From Siderastrea radians (lineage: Eukaryota > Cnidaria > Anthozoa > Scleractinia > Rhizangiidae): a stretch of DNA of 64,000 nt. Below, in pieces: positions 44,418 through 55,184 of this stretch. The position numbers and the translations under genes are program-made. Each line of letters starts with the position of its first letter. Position 1 is the first letter of the stretch. Location: the NCBI GenBank assembly GCA_964017195.1, contig OZ024888.1, positions 14,747,701 to 14,811,700 of the forward strand. Reading direction: 5' to 3'. Below the pieces are notes generated by a model. The model did not search any database. It saw only the letters and a list, made by a program, of their open reading frames with translations, and was not told the origin of the DNA.

Positions 44418-44526
44418 AAAAGTGCCTCTTTTAAATAAACGCCGGGTCTACGGAGTCTAGTTGAAACAAACGCCCCCAAGGGTCTAAATTAAACAAACGC
44501 CCCCAGCGTTTACGATGTTTGGTCGA
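44418..44526. repeat. Repeat family K, copy 4
   Basis: 'AAATAAACGCCGGGTC' and twice 'AAACAAACGCCCCCA'. It is tightly followed by the GC-rich block at 44528. Confidence 0.55.
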
Positions 44527-44527
44527 A

Positions 44528-45120
44528 TCAAGAACAATCTGCATTACCTAGACTCCATCCATCCTGGCAACTTGGTATCAGGATACGAACAGGGCGAGCA
44601 CGTCCCATGGTGGTTAGTGCTTGTTTCAGTAACATTGCAATAGCACTGAAGTGGGTTGTTAGCTCTCTGTCGGCCGGCCAATGTGGAGCGGATGCCTCCT
44701 TAAAGCTCCACCGCCATAGCTTGGTTTTGATTTCGAAGTAGCCATCTCCTAGACCAGCTGCCTTCACCCAGCTAACAAGTCTGGTCCACCTGGCTATTTG
44801 ACCCATAGTTGGGAGTGGTGTTGCTGAGTAGCAGAGCATATCCACACACCGGTGGGTCATGCATACTGCAGCCAACGGGGCCCTAATTCCTTCGGTCATC
44901 ATATTTTTACCCCTGATGAGAGGGTAGGCCGGTTATGTCCCCGCCCATTGGGCCCGTCTTGGTCCGTGCCTGTGTATTGGTTATTTCACAGGTACCCCAC
45001 CCGTCCCTTCAGTCAGTCCACCTTAAGGACCATCTCCAGGATAATCAAGGGGTTTTCCCATCCGCCACCCCGGGGACGCGCAGTATACGCCGGACGGACA
45101 GCCCAAGGATTACCTTGAGT
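44528..45120. other. GC-rich block of unknown nature
   Basis: Clearly higher GC than the flanks, with sharp edges. A 124-codon minus-strand frame (44528-44902) and two plus-strand frames (to 45132) cross it, but I recognise no domain. It could be part of a retroelement, a captured structural RNA spacer or a horizontally gained piece. I make no functional call. Confidence 0.35.
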
Positions 45121-45957
45121 ACAAAGCGTTAAAAACAATTTCTAAACCTATACAATATATGAAAGTATATATAGTTTTAAACCTAATGAAAGGAAAATAT
45201 TACAGCAATACTGTATTCTTGAAAATGTTCTTAAATTCTTTAATAAATTTGTTGTGGTCTGCACAACTTGTTATACTGACAGGCAAGAGTAGTATAGAGT
45301 CAATGGAATTAAGTCTGTTAGTGCCAGGAGCCTAGGTAAGTGCCTAGACTCTCTTAGCAAAATCTTTCAGTTTGGTCTGAGCAATATAATTTATCGTATT
45401 GCCAGGCATATCATGGAAAAGACTTTGATATTCCCCGTGAACCTAGTCCTTGGCGATGAACGAATTAAATTAAAAGCGATTTAAGCGAATTAGAAGCTAT
45501 TGATACGTGAGTATGAGGTCGTTAGCCTAGCCAATCAGATCTTGGGCAGCTTGCGTCCTTTTTTTCACTAAAGGCTCACGGGGTGCTTTTTCCCTTGGGG
45601 AAAACGTATCCGGCGTTAACGTACTCTCCCTCAAACTACGCAAAAAAAAAATCCACTCTCCGTGCTTTAACTTTAACTTGGTTTAGCAACTGCCAGATCG
45701 TACATTTTGTCGTTTTACAACTTCTCCAGAAGAGACGTCTTGCACTACTTTGCCTAATTTACACTTATTGTTAGAATCTGAAATATACCCTTAACATCTA
45801 ATGAAGACTACGATCGCTCTGTACCAAGCGATCACCTATCCCTGGGTTCATCTAGGCTATGGAACTCGCTGCCTGTAGCGATGAATGTTATTGTTTAAGC
45901 GCCAGTGTCAGCAAATCAATTCTCCTTACTGGTCGCCATACATTTGTTGTAGTGCTA
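45121..45957. other. Stretch without a supported gene
   Basis: No gene, repeat end or RNA was recognised. Confidence 0.4.
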
Positions 45958-46086
45958 GTTGGAAGAAGTTATTCAGATATCAAAATAGTTCATCTCTAGT
46001 GATCATTTCCTTAATTCGCAACACCTGTGCATTGATGTAACAAGGAGAAATCTGATGCTGATCACTATTGGGGCTTGAAGGGTTAA
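45958..46086 (-). repeat. Interspersed repeat, family M, copy 2
   Basis: 'AGTGATCATTTCCTTAATTC' to 'GGGGCTTGAAGGGTTAAA'. The same closing phrase occurs at 49567. Confidence 0.55.
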
Positions 46087-46133
46087 ATTTTCAGTCTCGG
46101 TTATTGAACTTCAAGCTTTCTGTTGGTGTATTT

Positions 46134-46285
46134 GTCGTGGTTCAAATTTTTCTTTGGTTTTAAAATTTTCAACCTAGTTTAATTTTTTTTTGTCTCAGAT
46201 TCATTAACATAATTTAAGACAAAGGACAATAAAAATTAAACTGGACTGAAAATTTTCAAACCAAAGAAAAATTTGAACCACAACA
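46134..46285. mobile_element. Hairpin MITE
   Basis: GTGGTTCAAATTTTTCTTTG at the left is mirrored by CAAAGAAAAATTTGAACCAC at the right. The next ~15 bases pair imperfectly. Confidence 0.8.
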
Positions 46286-46609
46286 TATAGGCAGGCTATC
46301 AGCGATTATAACCCACAGATTAATTTTTTGAGCACGTTCATTGGTAGAAACACATCACGTGGTACAAATCCCCGCCGTCTGATTTATTTCGACCAAAACA
46401 AAACAAGTCAAAGTTCGGATCAAACTTTTTATACGATACATGGAATGAAAAGAGAATCGTTCTCCAGAAGCCACTGTGTCGGCGAAGTTAAAAAGCATGT
46501 TACAGATGCGATATTCAGGAAACACGAAAAATCCAGAATATGCCGTAAACAACTTTGAAGGTAAGGAAAAGTAACAAGCCAAGTTTCGTTTTACACGAAA
46601 ATCCAGAAT

Positions 46610-46790
46610 ATGCCTAGCCTAAGAAAACAGCCGACGTCTTGCGAGGTCGCCACTTGAGCCCTCGCAAAACGACGTCTGAGTAACGAGAACAGAAAATTCC
46701 ATACTGATGACGCATCACTACCCAGATCTAGGTAGTGCTTCTAATTGGTTGAAACGCTAGGAAACATTACGAAACATTACGCGGCTTCTC
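46610..46790. mobile_element. MITE fragment with 'AACAGCCGACGTCTTGCGAG' end
   Basis: Contains 'CGACGTCTGAGTAACGAG', 'AATTCCATACTGATGACGC' and 'CTACCCAGATCTAGGTAG'. It resembles a cnidarian MITE as I recall it. The right end is not found. Confidence 0.45.
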
Positions 46791-46979
46791 GCCACCTTGG
46801 GAATCCCGCTTCCCTCCCCCTCTTTTCCCACCTCCCGTCAACTTCGTCCACCCCCCCCCCCCCTCCAACAACACGAACATTTTCAGGACAGCTTAATTTA
46901 GGTTTTTTAATCATTACACGAGACTCGATTACTTCTCTATTAATTTGTTACATTACAAGGCGGACACAATATTTGGATT

Positions 46980-47389
46980 TTAAGACGGATTCCGCTCAAC
47001 GTTCGAGCAATAAGTGCAAACAATATTTACTAAAAACACTACTCACAGCACGGTAACATTTTCAATGCTATTTGAAACATCTCACCTTAATTTACTTCTC
47101 CAAGTGACCCCGCGATGAAATTGTCGAGCATTCTCAAGAAAATCAATGTCAAATCTCGTTAAACTATGCTCAAAACGGGCGCCGTTTTGTTTTGAACTGA
47201 CGTCAAGCGTCTTTTTAATTGAAATATGGATAACTTCAAATCCAATTTTCTCTCGCGGGGTCAGCCTGGGAGCAAATGTATCGATAGGTTCTTCTTATCT
47301 GTTCTCAAAATGTGACTGTGCTGCAAGTATTTTTTTGGTAACTTAATTTTTGCACTTACTGCTCGAACGTTGAGCGGAAATCGTCTTAA
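46980..47389. mobile_element. MITE with ~35 bp inverted ends and TTAA borders
   Basis: TTAAGACGGATTCCGCTCAA at the left, TTGAGCGGAAATCGTCTTAA at the right. The inner 'CGTTCGAGCA.TAAGTGCAAA' also pairs. 410 bp, non-coding. Confidence 0.8.
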
Positions 47390-47746
47390 CCTCCTTATTC
47401 TACATGGCTCAGTTTTGTCATATTTGCGAATGATAAAATATATAAAATGTAACAAAGATATGTAAAGCACTTAAAAATTGAAATATAGTGTTTGTATTTT
47501 AATTCGTCGGTACAGTTGAGGGTCACCAGTTTAGCATTCTTCGGCCTTGTTAAGTTTTTTCTTCCCTTTAAACAACTTGCTGTTTGTTTTGTAATATGCT
47601 GTAATGCATGAAGAATTTTCCCGCTTGGTTGAAGAAATGGCCAGTCTCTGTTTCGAGTCATATTATTTTCCTCTCCTGTGGGCGCACATTCAACAAATCC
47701 ATTATTTTCCGCTTTCTTATTTCCGTTTCATTTCTTCAATGCTGCC

Positions 47747-48568
47747 TTACAGTTCACAGACAGTAATACTAAAGGAATTGTCCCGCGACTCGTGTTGGTT
47801 TGCAATCTCACTGCCGTGTTTTCTTTTATGCTGCTTTAGAGATCCTGGCCGACTGTAACGTTTTTCAGACTGATCACATTCAAACGCCTCCTCTCGGCTA
47901 TGTCTTCGTAGATGCCTATTCAAATCTCCCCTCAAAATAAACCGTTTATCACACTGGTCGCATTTAAAAGGTTTTTCTCCGCTATGTGTCCTCTTGTGTT
48001 GTACGAGATGGTTTGACTGTTTAAAACGCTTGTCACACTGATTGCATGCATAAGGTTTTTCTCCATTGTGTATTCTTATATGTTGTTTAAGATGATCTCG
48101 TTGTCTAAAGTGTTTGTAACATTGGCCGCATTGATACGGCTTTTCTCCGCTGTGTGTTCGCAAATGACGCGTTCGCATCGCTGAGTCAGCAAACCACTTG
48201 TCACACTGGTCACATTTGTATGGCTTCTCTCCACTGTGTGTCCTCAGATGGCGCGTTAACGTGTACGCTTGTCTAAAGCATCTGTTACACAACTCACATT
48301 TGAAACGTTTCTCTTCACCATGTAATTTTTTATGTCGTTGAAGATTTTTTGCTACACTAAAACACTTCTTACACTGAGGACATTTAAAAGGAGTCTCTTT
48401 ACAGAATGTTCTATTATGAATACTCAAATAATCTTTACGAGTGAAACACATCCCACAGTTCTTGCATTCAAAAGAAGTGTCCTCTGTGTCAGTTCCTTTG
48501 TGTTCCTCCTGATTAGATCCATTACGTTCACTGAGGCTTTCATTGCCCTCCAGGTTACTTGCAGCCAT
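47747..48568 (-). CDS. ZNF-A4: divergent family A C2H2 zinc-finger protein
   Basis: A 273-residue probable DNA-binding protein. The ATG at 48568 (MAASNLEG) corresponds to MADN of ZNF-A1. An acceptor (TTTTCAG) at 48608-48610 (exon from 48607) gives the same single-coding-exon layout. An acidic, Glu/Asn-rich N-terminus of about 33 residues precedes a C2HC-like finger (HNRTFC), six intact C2H2 fingers with mostly HSGEKP linkers, and a last finger missing its second Cys (CDQSEKRY). Early fingers keep the extra Cys (CGMCF, CKKCF, CNRCF). The tail NQHESRDNSFSITVCEL aligns with KYEQ..DSYSI-CEIL of ZNF-A1. A two-residue insertion (TV) and an early stop replace the end of the eh1-like motif, so co-repressor binding may be lost. 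It is more diverged in DNA than the other copies and so older. Confidence 0.88.
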   Translation of the reverse strand: MAASNLEGNESLSERNGSNQEEHKGTDTEDTSFECKNCGMCFTRKDYLSIHNRTFCKETPFKCPQCKKCFSVAKNLQRHKKLHGEEKRFKCELCNRCFRQAYTLTRHLRTHSGEKPYKCDQCDKWFADSAMRTRHLRTHSGEKPYQCGQCYKHFRQRDHLKQHIRIHNGEKPYACNQCDKRFKQSNHLVQHKRTHSGEKPFKCDQCDKRFILRGDLNRHLRRHSREEAFECDQSEKRYSRPGSLKQHKRKHGSEIANQHESRDNSFSITVCEL

Positions 48569-48788
48569 CACGTTTTCTTATTAACTGATAATTGTAGTTT
48601 TAAAGCCCTGAAAACAGTTAAAAGGAAAACATATATTAATTAATTATTCCAGTGCGGTGTAGTGAAACAAATATCCAAACAAAAAAATGGTTTACCCCTG
48701 GTATTCGTTTGGTACACACTGTTCGACTGTTTGAAGTTGTTTTTGTCAACTAATAGGCTCATTTGTAACTTCGACCTTTTGCCGTACT

Positions 48789-48900
48789 ACCCTGGGTACC
48801 AGAGATTTTTTTCTCGCTAGCGTCGGATGAAATCGGCCGGAAACCGAGCCGCGTCCTTCGGCTGACGCAACGAGCGGCTCGCCGAGAGAAAAACCTGGTA
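48789..48900. mobile_element. MITE with 'ACCCTGGGTACCAGAG' end
   Basis: The left end ACCCTGGGTACCAGAG and right end GAGAAAAACCTGGTA are partly complementary. GC-rich centre. It lies about 200 bp upstream of the ZNF-A4 coding exon. Confidence 0.55.
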
Positions 48901-49393
48901 AATTTCACAGATTACTATCCCGCGCCATACCATTCTTGTCAACCAATGACAAAGATTGCTAGAATTCGAATACCTTGGGGGTTGTTAGGAGCCAATCAGC
49001 AGCCTGAACCAGATTCTGGACTAAACCGATTTAAGCGAGCTAGCCATTGGTTCGGCGTCATCAAAGCGATAGCGCTCTGGTCCAGAGGCTTTTCGCGCGG
49101 GAAACCGCGCAAGAAAAGCCTAAATATAATGAACAAGCTAATTTTTGTATTGGCATTTGGCAAATCTATCCCCCGAATAAAATTAGAAAGCGCTGTAGAT
49201 TCAGTAGACCTAAGCAGCCAAGACATCTGAGGTGTTAATGTCCACACCTCAGAATGCTGATCTACACATGCCTGCAGTCTAGCAAGGGCCAAACAAAACT
49301 CTCCTGAACCAAGATGAATCCTGTAAGTATCGTTTCTTGATAAAAGGCTTATATTCCAACAATACACAATACGTAGGATACATTAGACTTTAA
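48901..49393. other. Upstream region of ZNF-A4
   Basis: Frames on both strands (48946-49230 plus, 48996-49367 minus) carry no recognisable domain and overlap each other. It may include the promoter or first exon of ZNF-A4, but nothing proves it. Confidence 0.35.
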
Positions 49394-49597
49394 AGTGATC
49401 AGCATCAAATTTCTCCTCATCATATCAGTGCATTATAACAAACAAACGTCATGAGAATTGAAGAAATGATCACTAAAGTTGAATTGTCTTGATGTTTAAA
49501 CCATTTTTTTCACCTAGCACTCAACACAATGTCTATAAGGAGACCCGTAGCAAGAAATTGTCTAATGATATTGGGGCTTGAAGGGTCAACTAAGGTG
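49394..49597. repeat. Interspersed repeat, family M, copy 3
   Basis: 'CATGAGAATTGAAGAAATGATC' and 'GGGGCTTGAAGGGTCAA' link it to the other copies. Confidence 0.5.
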
Positions 49598-50872
49598 AGC
49601 TTTGTGAATTTGGCAGGTCAATTTTAATTAATAGTATTGAATTTAAGGTTAGGTCTTTAAGTCTGAAGAGAGTGTGTCATGCATTGTCTATTTATGAGTT
49701 TGCAAGTGACTCTGGAGACCAAAGTCTGAGGTACACAGGTAGTAACAGTTTGGGGAACCTACATCTAAAATAGGGTACAGAAAAACACACACCTAAAGGG
49801 TGTCTAAAAGCCAATGCTCCTACTTTAAAGGTAAACATCTTATACAGGCCATAATGTTAAAACTGGGTCTAAAATAATAACATGTTACTAATGGTTTGCA
49901 GCATGATGCCTCACAAGCAACTTTAGAGTACTTTGACTGAAAAACCGCTGGCTTCACAGTAAAAATACAAAGCGTCTAAATATGCTTATTAATCACTAAA
50001 TGGCTTCACACTGAAAAAAGAAGCATCTAAATTAATGGCTTGTTAGCTCAATGACAAACGTAGCTGCTAGTGTATCCAAGCAATGGTAGTCAATGAGAGG
50101 GAAAGAAATCAATCAACTGAAACCAATCAATGAAATTTATTTAGTTAATGGTGAATAAATAACTGATATCAATATTGGCATAAGTCAATCAATGATCAAT
50201 AATTGATAGTCGTGAACAAAAGACACATTAGTCTCTGAGAAATGTTATTAAATTCTCAATTTCTGTACTGTTTTTTTTTCATAGGTTGATCACTGCAGAC
50301 AAGTTATCTGTAAATAACACTGCTATTTGCCTTATCAGGAAATTGGATGCCAAGTCAATTGCTACAGTGTTCAAGCATTTTTGAGATACAGTCAGCATAA
50401 AACACGGACTACAGACTGCAGATTGAGCATAAAACATGGACTAGATGAGATAAATTGTTAAGTTTTGAATAAAAACCAACAAAATATTAAGACTGGGAAT
50501 GTAATTGAACTGAGCAAATCAGAAAATTACAAACTTCAAATCAACTGTATTAGTTGTGTGATGTCGGCATCTCCCAAGTTCTTAGACTCTATGGGTTTGC
50601 TGTGGTAGTCAAGCATAAAATTCAAGTGAAAATCTTTGTTGTTTACAAAACTGATTTCTGCAGAATATGGTGGCCAAATTTCCCTCATCAAAACAGTGTT
50701 GTGTTCTGATCCGGACAATGGGATCAAATAACATCAACTGTTCAGTAGATCACGTAAAGTATCTTTGAATAGGTTATCTAGCTAATTTACATGTTAATAG
50801 AACTGGAATAAATCCAGTAAACCATGTTCCACTTACTGACACTGTTATCAGAGTTTTCAGTGCAAATGTACT
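49598..50872. other. AT-rich stretch without a gene
   Basis: Only short frames. Loose internal repetition of 'AATCAATGA'-type words occurs at 50110-50210. Confidence 0.45.
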
Positions 50873-52994
50873 GAGGCCCTGTTAGGGTTTAGGATTATGG
50901 ATTATTAGGGGTTTTTGGAGAAGGGATATGGATTATTGGCCACTAAATTTAGAGATTATTGATTATTTGTGCTGCATTTTAAAATTACAGATTATTAGTG
51001 GTGGCTATCGCATCGATTACTTATACATTAAAGGGTATTTTTAAAAAAGCAACAAATTAAAGTTATGAAAAGAAGGACACATTTATCTCCAGTGAAGTCT
51101 CATAGTCAAACTTCCGAGCCAAAGGATAATCTTAATCCCACTGAACGCAAGGCACTTAAAACCCTAAGGAGTGACACCAACATTAGCCCTAAAAAGGCTG
51201 ACAAAAGAACTACAGCAGTCGTTATAAACATTGAGGATAAAATTTAAGAGGGTGAAACACAGCTAGACAACACAGAACACTACAGACCTCTTGTGAATCC
51301 TAATTGGTAAAGGAAACAAACCCAAGAGTTCAACAGCTTATTAGCAAACTCTATCTTGGAACCACACAGATGAAATGACCAAAAACATGGCTTTGTCAAA
51401 CACCAGATCCACCCTGTATTCCAACATTCTACACCCTAACAAAGATACACAAACCCACCCCAGTCACGGGACCTATTGTATCCCGGTGTGACAGCCCATG
51501 CAGTTGCAGCAGAGAAACTATCATCATCCGTTTATAAACTCCTTCACTCTATAGCGCAACAAATGAAGTCATATCTGAAAGATACGGCTCACCATCAATT
51601 TCTTAGAGAAGACGAACGTTCCAGAAAACACAATCCTTGTTTTTAAATAATGGACGTTACGAGCTTATTTACATTCGTCAAATATACCAAAAGAGGAAGG
51701 AATAAACATAGTGTGCAACACTTACAAAGCATTCCAGAGGAACAAACCTCCCATTTCTGCACGACTACTGCAAAGAGCACTCAAACTTATCTTAGCGGAG
51801 AACTCTCCTTCCAACTTAATGGAGAAAACTACCTACAAATACATGGAATTGCCATGGGCACCAAAATGGGAGTTGCTTTCACAAATATTTTCATGACTAA
51901 GGTAGAAACAGAGATCTTAAATCAAAGCGCTTCAAAACTGCTCGTCTGGGAACGATTCATCGATGACACCAGTCCCTCTGGGTCACAACCAGAGAAGAGA
52001 TTACACAGTTCAGTTTAACAAACACCATCAAAATATCAACTTTACAGCTGGAGTATCCAAAACTGAAGCAAACTTCTTGGACACTACTGTTTACAAAGGC
52101 AAGAGATTCAAAACCAAGTCGGTGATGTACGCACCCACTGACTGAAACATTTTAGTACACCCATTTTTAATTTTCAACCTGCCATGCATCTGGAGTAAAA
52201 AGAGGCTTCGTCAAAGGAGAGGCTCTAAGACTACTCAGAACTAAACATTATTTGAAGATCTAGAGAGCATCACAAACTCCAAAACACACCTTCTTGAGGG
52301 AGAATACCCAGAGAACTATATTCAAACAACCCTTTTAGTTATTTTTAAGGACAGAGATCAAGCCCTCCGACAAAAACAAAAAACAAAACAAGAAATCCCT
52401 GTCCTTTGTAATGCAATACCACCCAGCGGAGCCGAACGTAAAACCAATACTCATGAACAGCTGGCATTTTAATACGACAGCAACCATTGCATAGCAACAT
52501 TTTCAAGGAACCAACCCTTAATATTAAACAAAAAGGGCAGTACCTTGTGCTCATGACAGCAATACTCTAGAAAGGCTAAAACACGCACGTAGGAGTCGCT
52601 TCAGGCCCTTAACTCTTTTAACCACTACAAAGAGGATCAAGTTTTAATAACACAAATCAAAACTGCACGTACAGCCACTGGCTTAAATTTTAAAGCCATT
52701 TTAAAAGGCTAAAACAAGCGCACAAAAGTCGCGCAGGACCGTCACTGTTTTCTAACAACACCTCAGTAACCACCCCTACATTTCTTCAGGGGTATGGAAA
52801 TGCAACCATTGACATACATGACATACAGTACCTAAGTCTATTCATGTGACACAAAATGTCAATTAGGGGTGACTGTATACAGTTTCTTTTAGAATTTTAT
52901 TTTGGGGATATATTTGTTTAAAAAATTGGGATATGGATTATTTCCAACATTTACCCAGGATTATGGATTATTCAGACCCCCCCTAACAGCGCCT
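50873..52994. mobile_element. Element with 'GGATTATGGATTATT' subterminal repeats
   Basis: The left end 'CTGTTAGGG' (about 50880) is mirrored by 'CCCTAACAG' (about 52980). Both ends carry 'AGGATTATGGATTATT' words in the same orientation (50891 and 52951). A Penelope-like RT relic lies inside. The boundaries are tentative. Confidence 0.5.
51065..52260 (+). pseudogene. Penelope-like element reverse transcriptase relic
   Basis: Pieces in three frames appear in family order: NPTERKALKTL and KADKRTTAVVI (51140-51225), LTKIHKPTPVTGPIVS (about 51431), YLKDT (about 51571), MDVTSLFT (51650), YLQIHGIAMGTKMG (about 51832), RFIDD (about 51956, catalytic box intact), NFLDTTVYKG (about 52072) and GVKRGFVKGEALRLLRT (about 52190). 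Several frameshifts and stops make it non-functional. No GIY-YIG domain follows in this copy. The one at 22505-22940 is far away and on the other strand. Confidence 0.85.
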
Positions 52995-53916
52995 CTTTAC
53001 TCCGGACCAACCTTACGCCGATTCAGAATATTTCTTTTTATATTTCTCTTTAAAATTCCGGGAGAAACTAAGAGTCAAAGTTTACAGTTTCAAAAAAGGA
53101 ACAAACTTAGCCAAGCACTCATGATATTCAATCAATGGAGCAAATGCTCTTCAACAATGAAATATGTGATTGCAATGCACATTTACACACTAGGCCAGAA
53201 ATGTCTAAAAGTGACTTGAAAATCGGCTTCCAAGTTGATAGCAAAAGTGAAGATGATAATTGTGCTTTGTAAGTTTACAAATTGACTGGACAATTGAAAA
53301 TTTAATTTGGACAACCACCACAACTGGAGCTGGCCTCTTATGGAAATGGTTCATATAAGTGGCCAATAGCAGTATAAGGGACAGGTGGTCACTCAAAAGA
53401 GTATGTACCCCTCATGCTAAACAATATTAACCTGCTAATATCCTTGCTAGACAAAACTGGCCATGAAGGACCACAGTCCTTGTACAGTTTTTGATGTCAA
53501 TAGGTGTACGGGCTGAAGGGGCGGTTTGGATTGGAGGGCAGCAGCGCCCCCCCCCCCCCCAGTTTTGGAAATTATGGGAGTTTTTCGGGAAGAACGCTCA
53601 TGATTCAGGCAACAGAACTTGGAAGAAAACTAAAAAACACACAAAAACTAAACAGTGACTGTCATTCTCAAACATCAGGCCAATTGTGCACATGCCAACT
53701 TCCTTTGAATGAAGGTGTGTGGTGTCAATCGAGTTTCATCAACTTGTGATCCCACTGGTTAATGAAAGATGTTGAAAAAACTTGTTGATTACATTCGTTC
53801 TTTCCGGCGTTCATCTTGAGTCAGAATCTATCAGATCTCTTGATACCTGTGTGACTATGTGATAACGTGAATACTGAAAACAAGGCGATTCTTTTTATTC
53901 TAGGAGAAAATATGAG
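52995..53916. other. Stretch without a supported gene
   Basis: A 14-base C run lies at 53547-53560. No recognisable coding. Confidence 0.4.
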
Positions 53917-54199
53917 TTGTTGTCGCCCAACTGGCCGAAATTGAGTATCAGTTCAGTGGAAATGACCAAAATGTTCTCTGTGCGTTGGGTGACATCACCC
54001 TAAGTGATTCGCCCACCGGTGATAGCTTTGACCTGGTTGCCAGGAACTATTACCTCATCAAGGAGCTACTCCAGGCAGACCAATGCCCTGTTCGGGACAG
54101 CACACAAGGAGAAATAAAAAAAAAACAGCTGCAGAAGTCATCCCTGCAACATCATGCTCAGCAGACTGCTCATTCAGTGGAATCCAGCGCTTTAAATTG
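53917..54199 (+). pseudogene. Possible hAT transposase fragment
   Basis: The frame reads VVAQLAEIEYQFS, QNVLCALGDITL, SFDLVARNYYLIKELLQAD, then an unrelated Lys/Gln-rich end and a stop. The order resembles the region of hAT-type transposases (DUF4371-like) before the dimerisation domain, from memory of the family. It is short and isolated, and an upstream AG could also make it an exon. Confidence 0.4.
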
Positions 54200-54269
54200 A
54201 TTCCATCGAAATAGAAGGAATATTTAAAATTTTCTAAGACTTGGTCCAGTTGGTAACTATGTTTAGAAC

Positions 54270-54880
54270 ATTTCAAAAATGCAACAAAAAATAGGGGTCA
54301 CCTAGCTTGTTTTGGCACAACATGGATAGCCATTGATAGCAACTTTACGACCCGCAAGGTTTTCCTGAGAAAACCTAGTAATCAGAAATTACAGCTATAA
54401 TTGCTTTAAAAAGTCATTGCTATATTGAAATATTGGAGCAGTTCAACAAAATAGACATTTATCTTGCACTGTATACTATTTTAGTTGAACAGGAAATGAG
54501 GATATGAAAAAAATAAAAGAATTTGCAGCGTGCATACATACCCTGCTGTACCTAAAGACGTGTTCTTTTCGGCATTTAAATAAAAATATCTCAAAGCAGA
54601 ATTTTTAACTTTTCTTGAAATCGCGATCTATTATACTCGACGATGTGCCATTTGAATTTATATATTAAAAAATGGGGGTCACCGAGCTCTTTTAGGAGAA
54701 AATGACCAGTTATTTCTCTAAACTGCACAGTTTTCACAGAAAACCTATCAAAACATGATGCGCAGAAAGGATGCGCAATGCAATTGAATGGAATCACCTT
54801 AAGAGCACGATGGGACAGAATAGACTGAATAGCCTCACTATAGTCTGAACTGAGCGCTCCTAGGTGTGGCAATTAAGTCG
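54270..54880. repeat. Repeat with duplicated 'GGGGTCACC.AGCT' word
   Basis: 'AATAGGGGTCACCTAGCTTG' (about 54290) and 'AATGGGGGTCACCGAGCTCT' (about 54671) each precede an 'AGAAAACCTA' word. Probably two diverged copies of one interspersed repeat. Confidence 0.5.
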
Positions 54881-55184
54881 TTGTGAACAGCATGGACAAG
54901 ATATTTACTGTTTCATTTGATGTGAGAGTTGTAAACGTTTTTGTTTTTCATGCAATTTGTATCCCGATTTCAACAATCACGCATTCGGGCATTCTGTAAT
55001 TCTTTCGGGCAAGTCTCTGCCCTCCAAGTCTGAAGGTGTCCATAACCCTATGGTGATGTCATCATTTATAGTGACAGCATATGTTTTTGATAACCAACTG
55101 ATGCACCAGGCTTGCAAAATTCCAACAAACAGTGCCTATTAAAACTGGAGTGATCATAAAAAGTTGACAAAGCATGAAGAAAAC
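54881..55184. other. Stretch without a gene
   Basis: No feature seen. Confidence 0.4.

Noticed and set aside
48946..49367. Frames of 94 and 123 codons upstream of ZNF-A4
   Set aside because: They overlap on opposite strands, neither has a recognisable domain, and the minus-strand one has no evident splice link to ZNF-A4.
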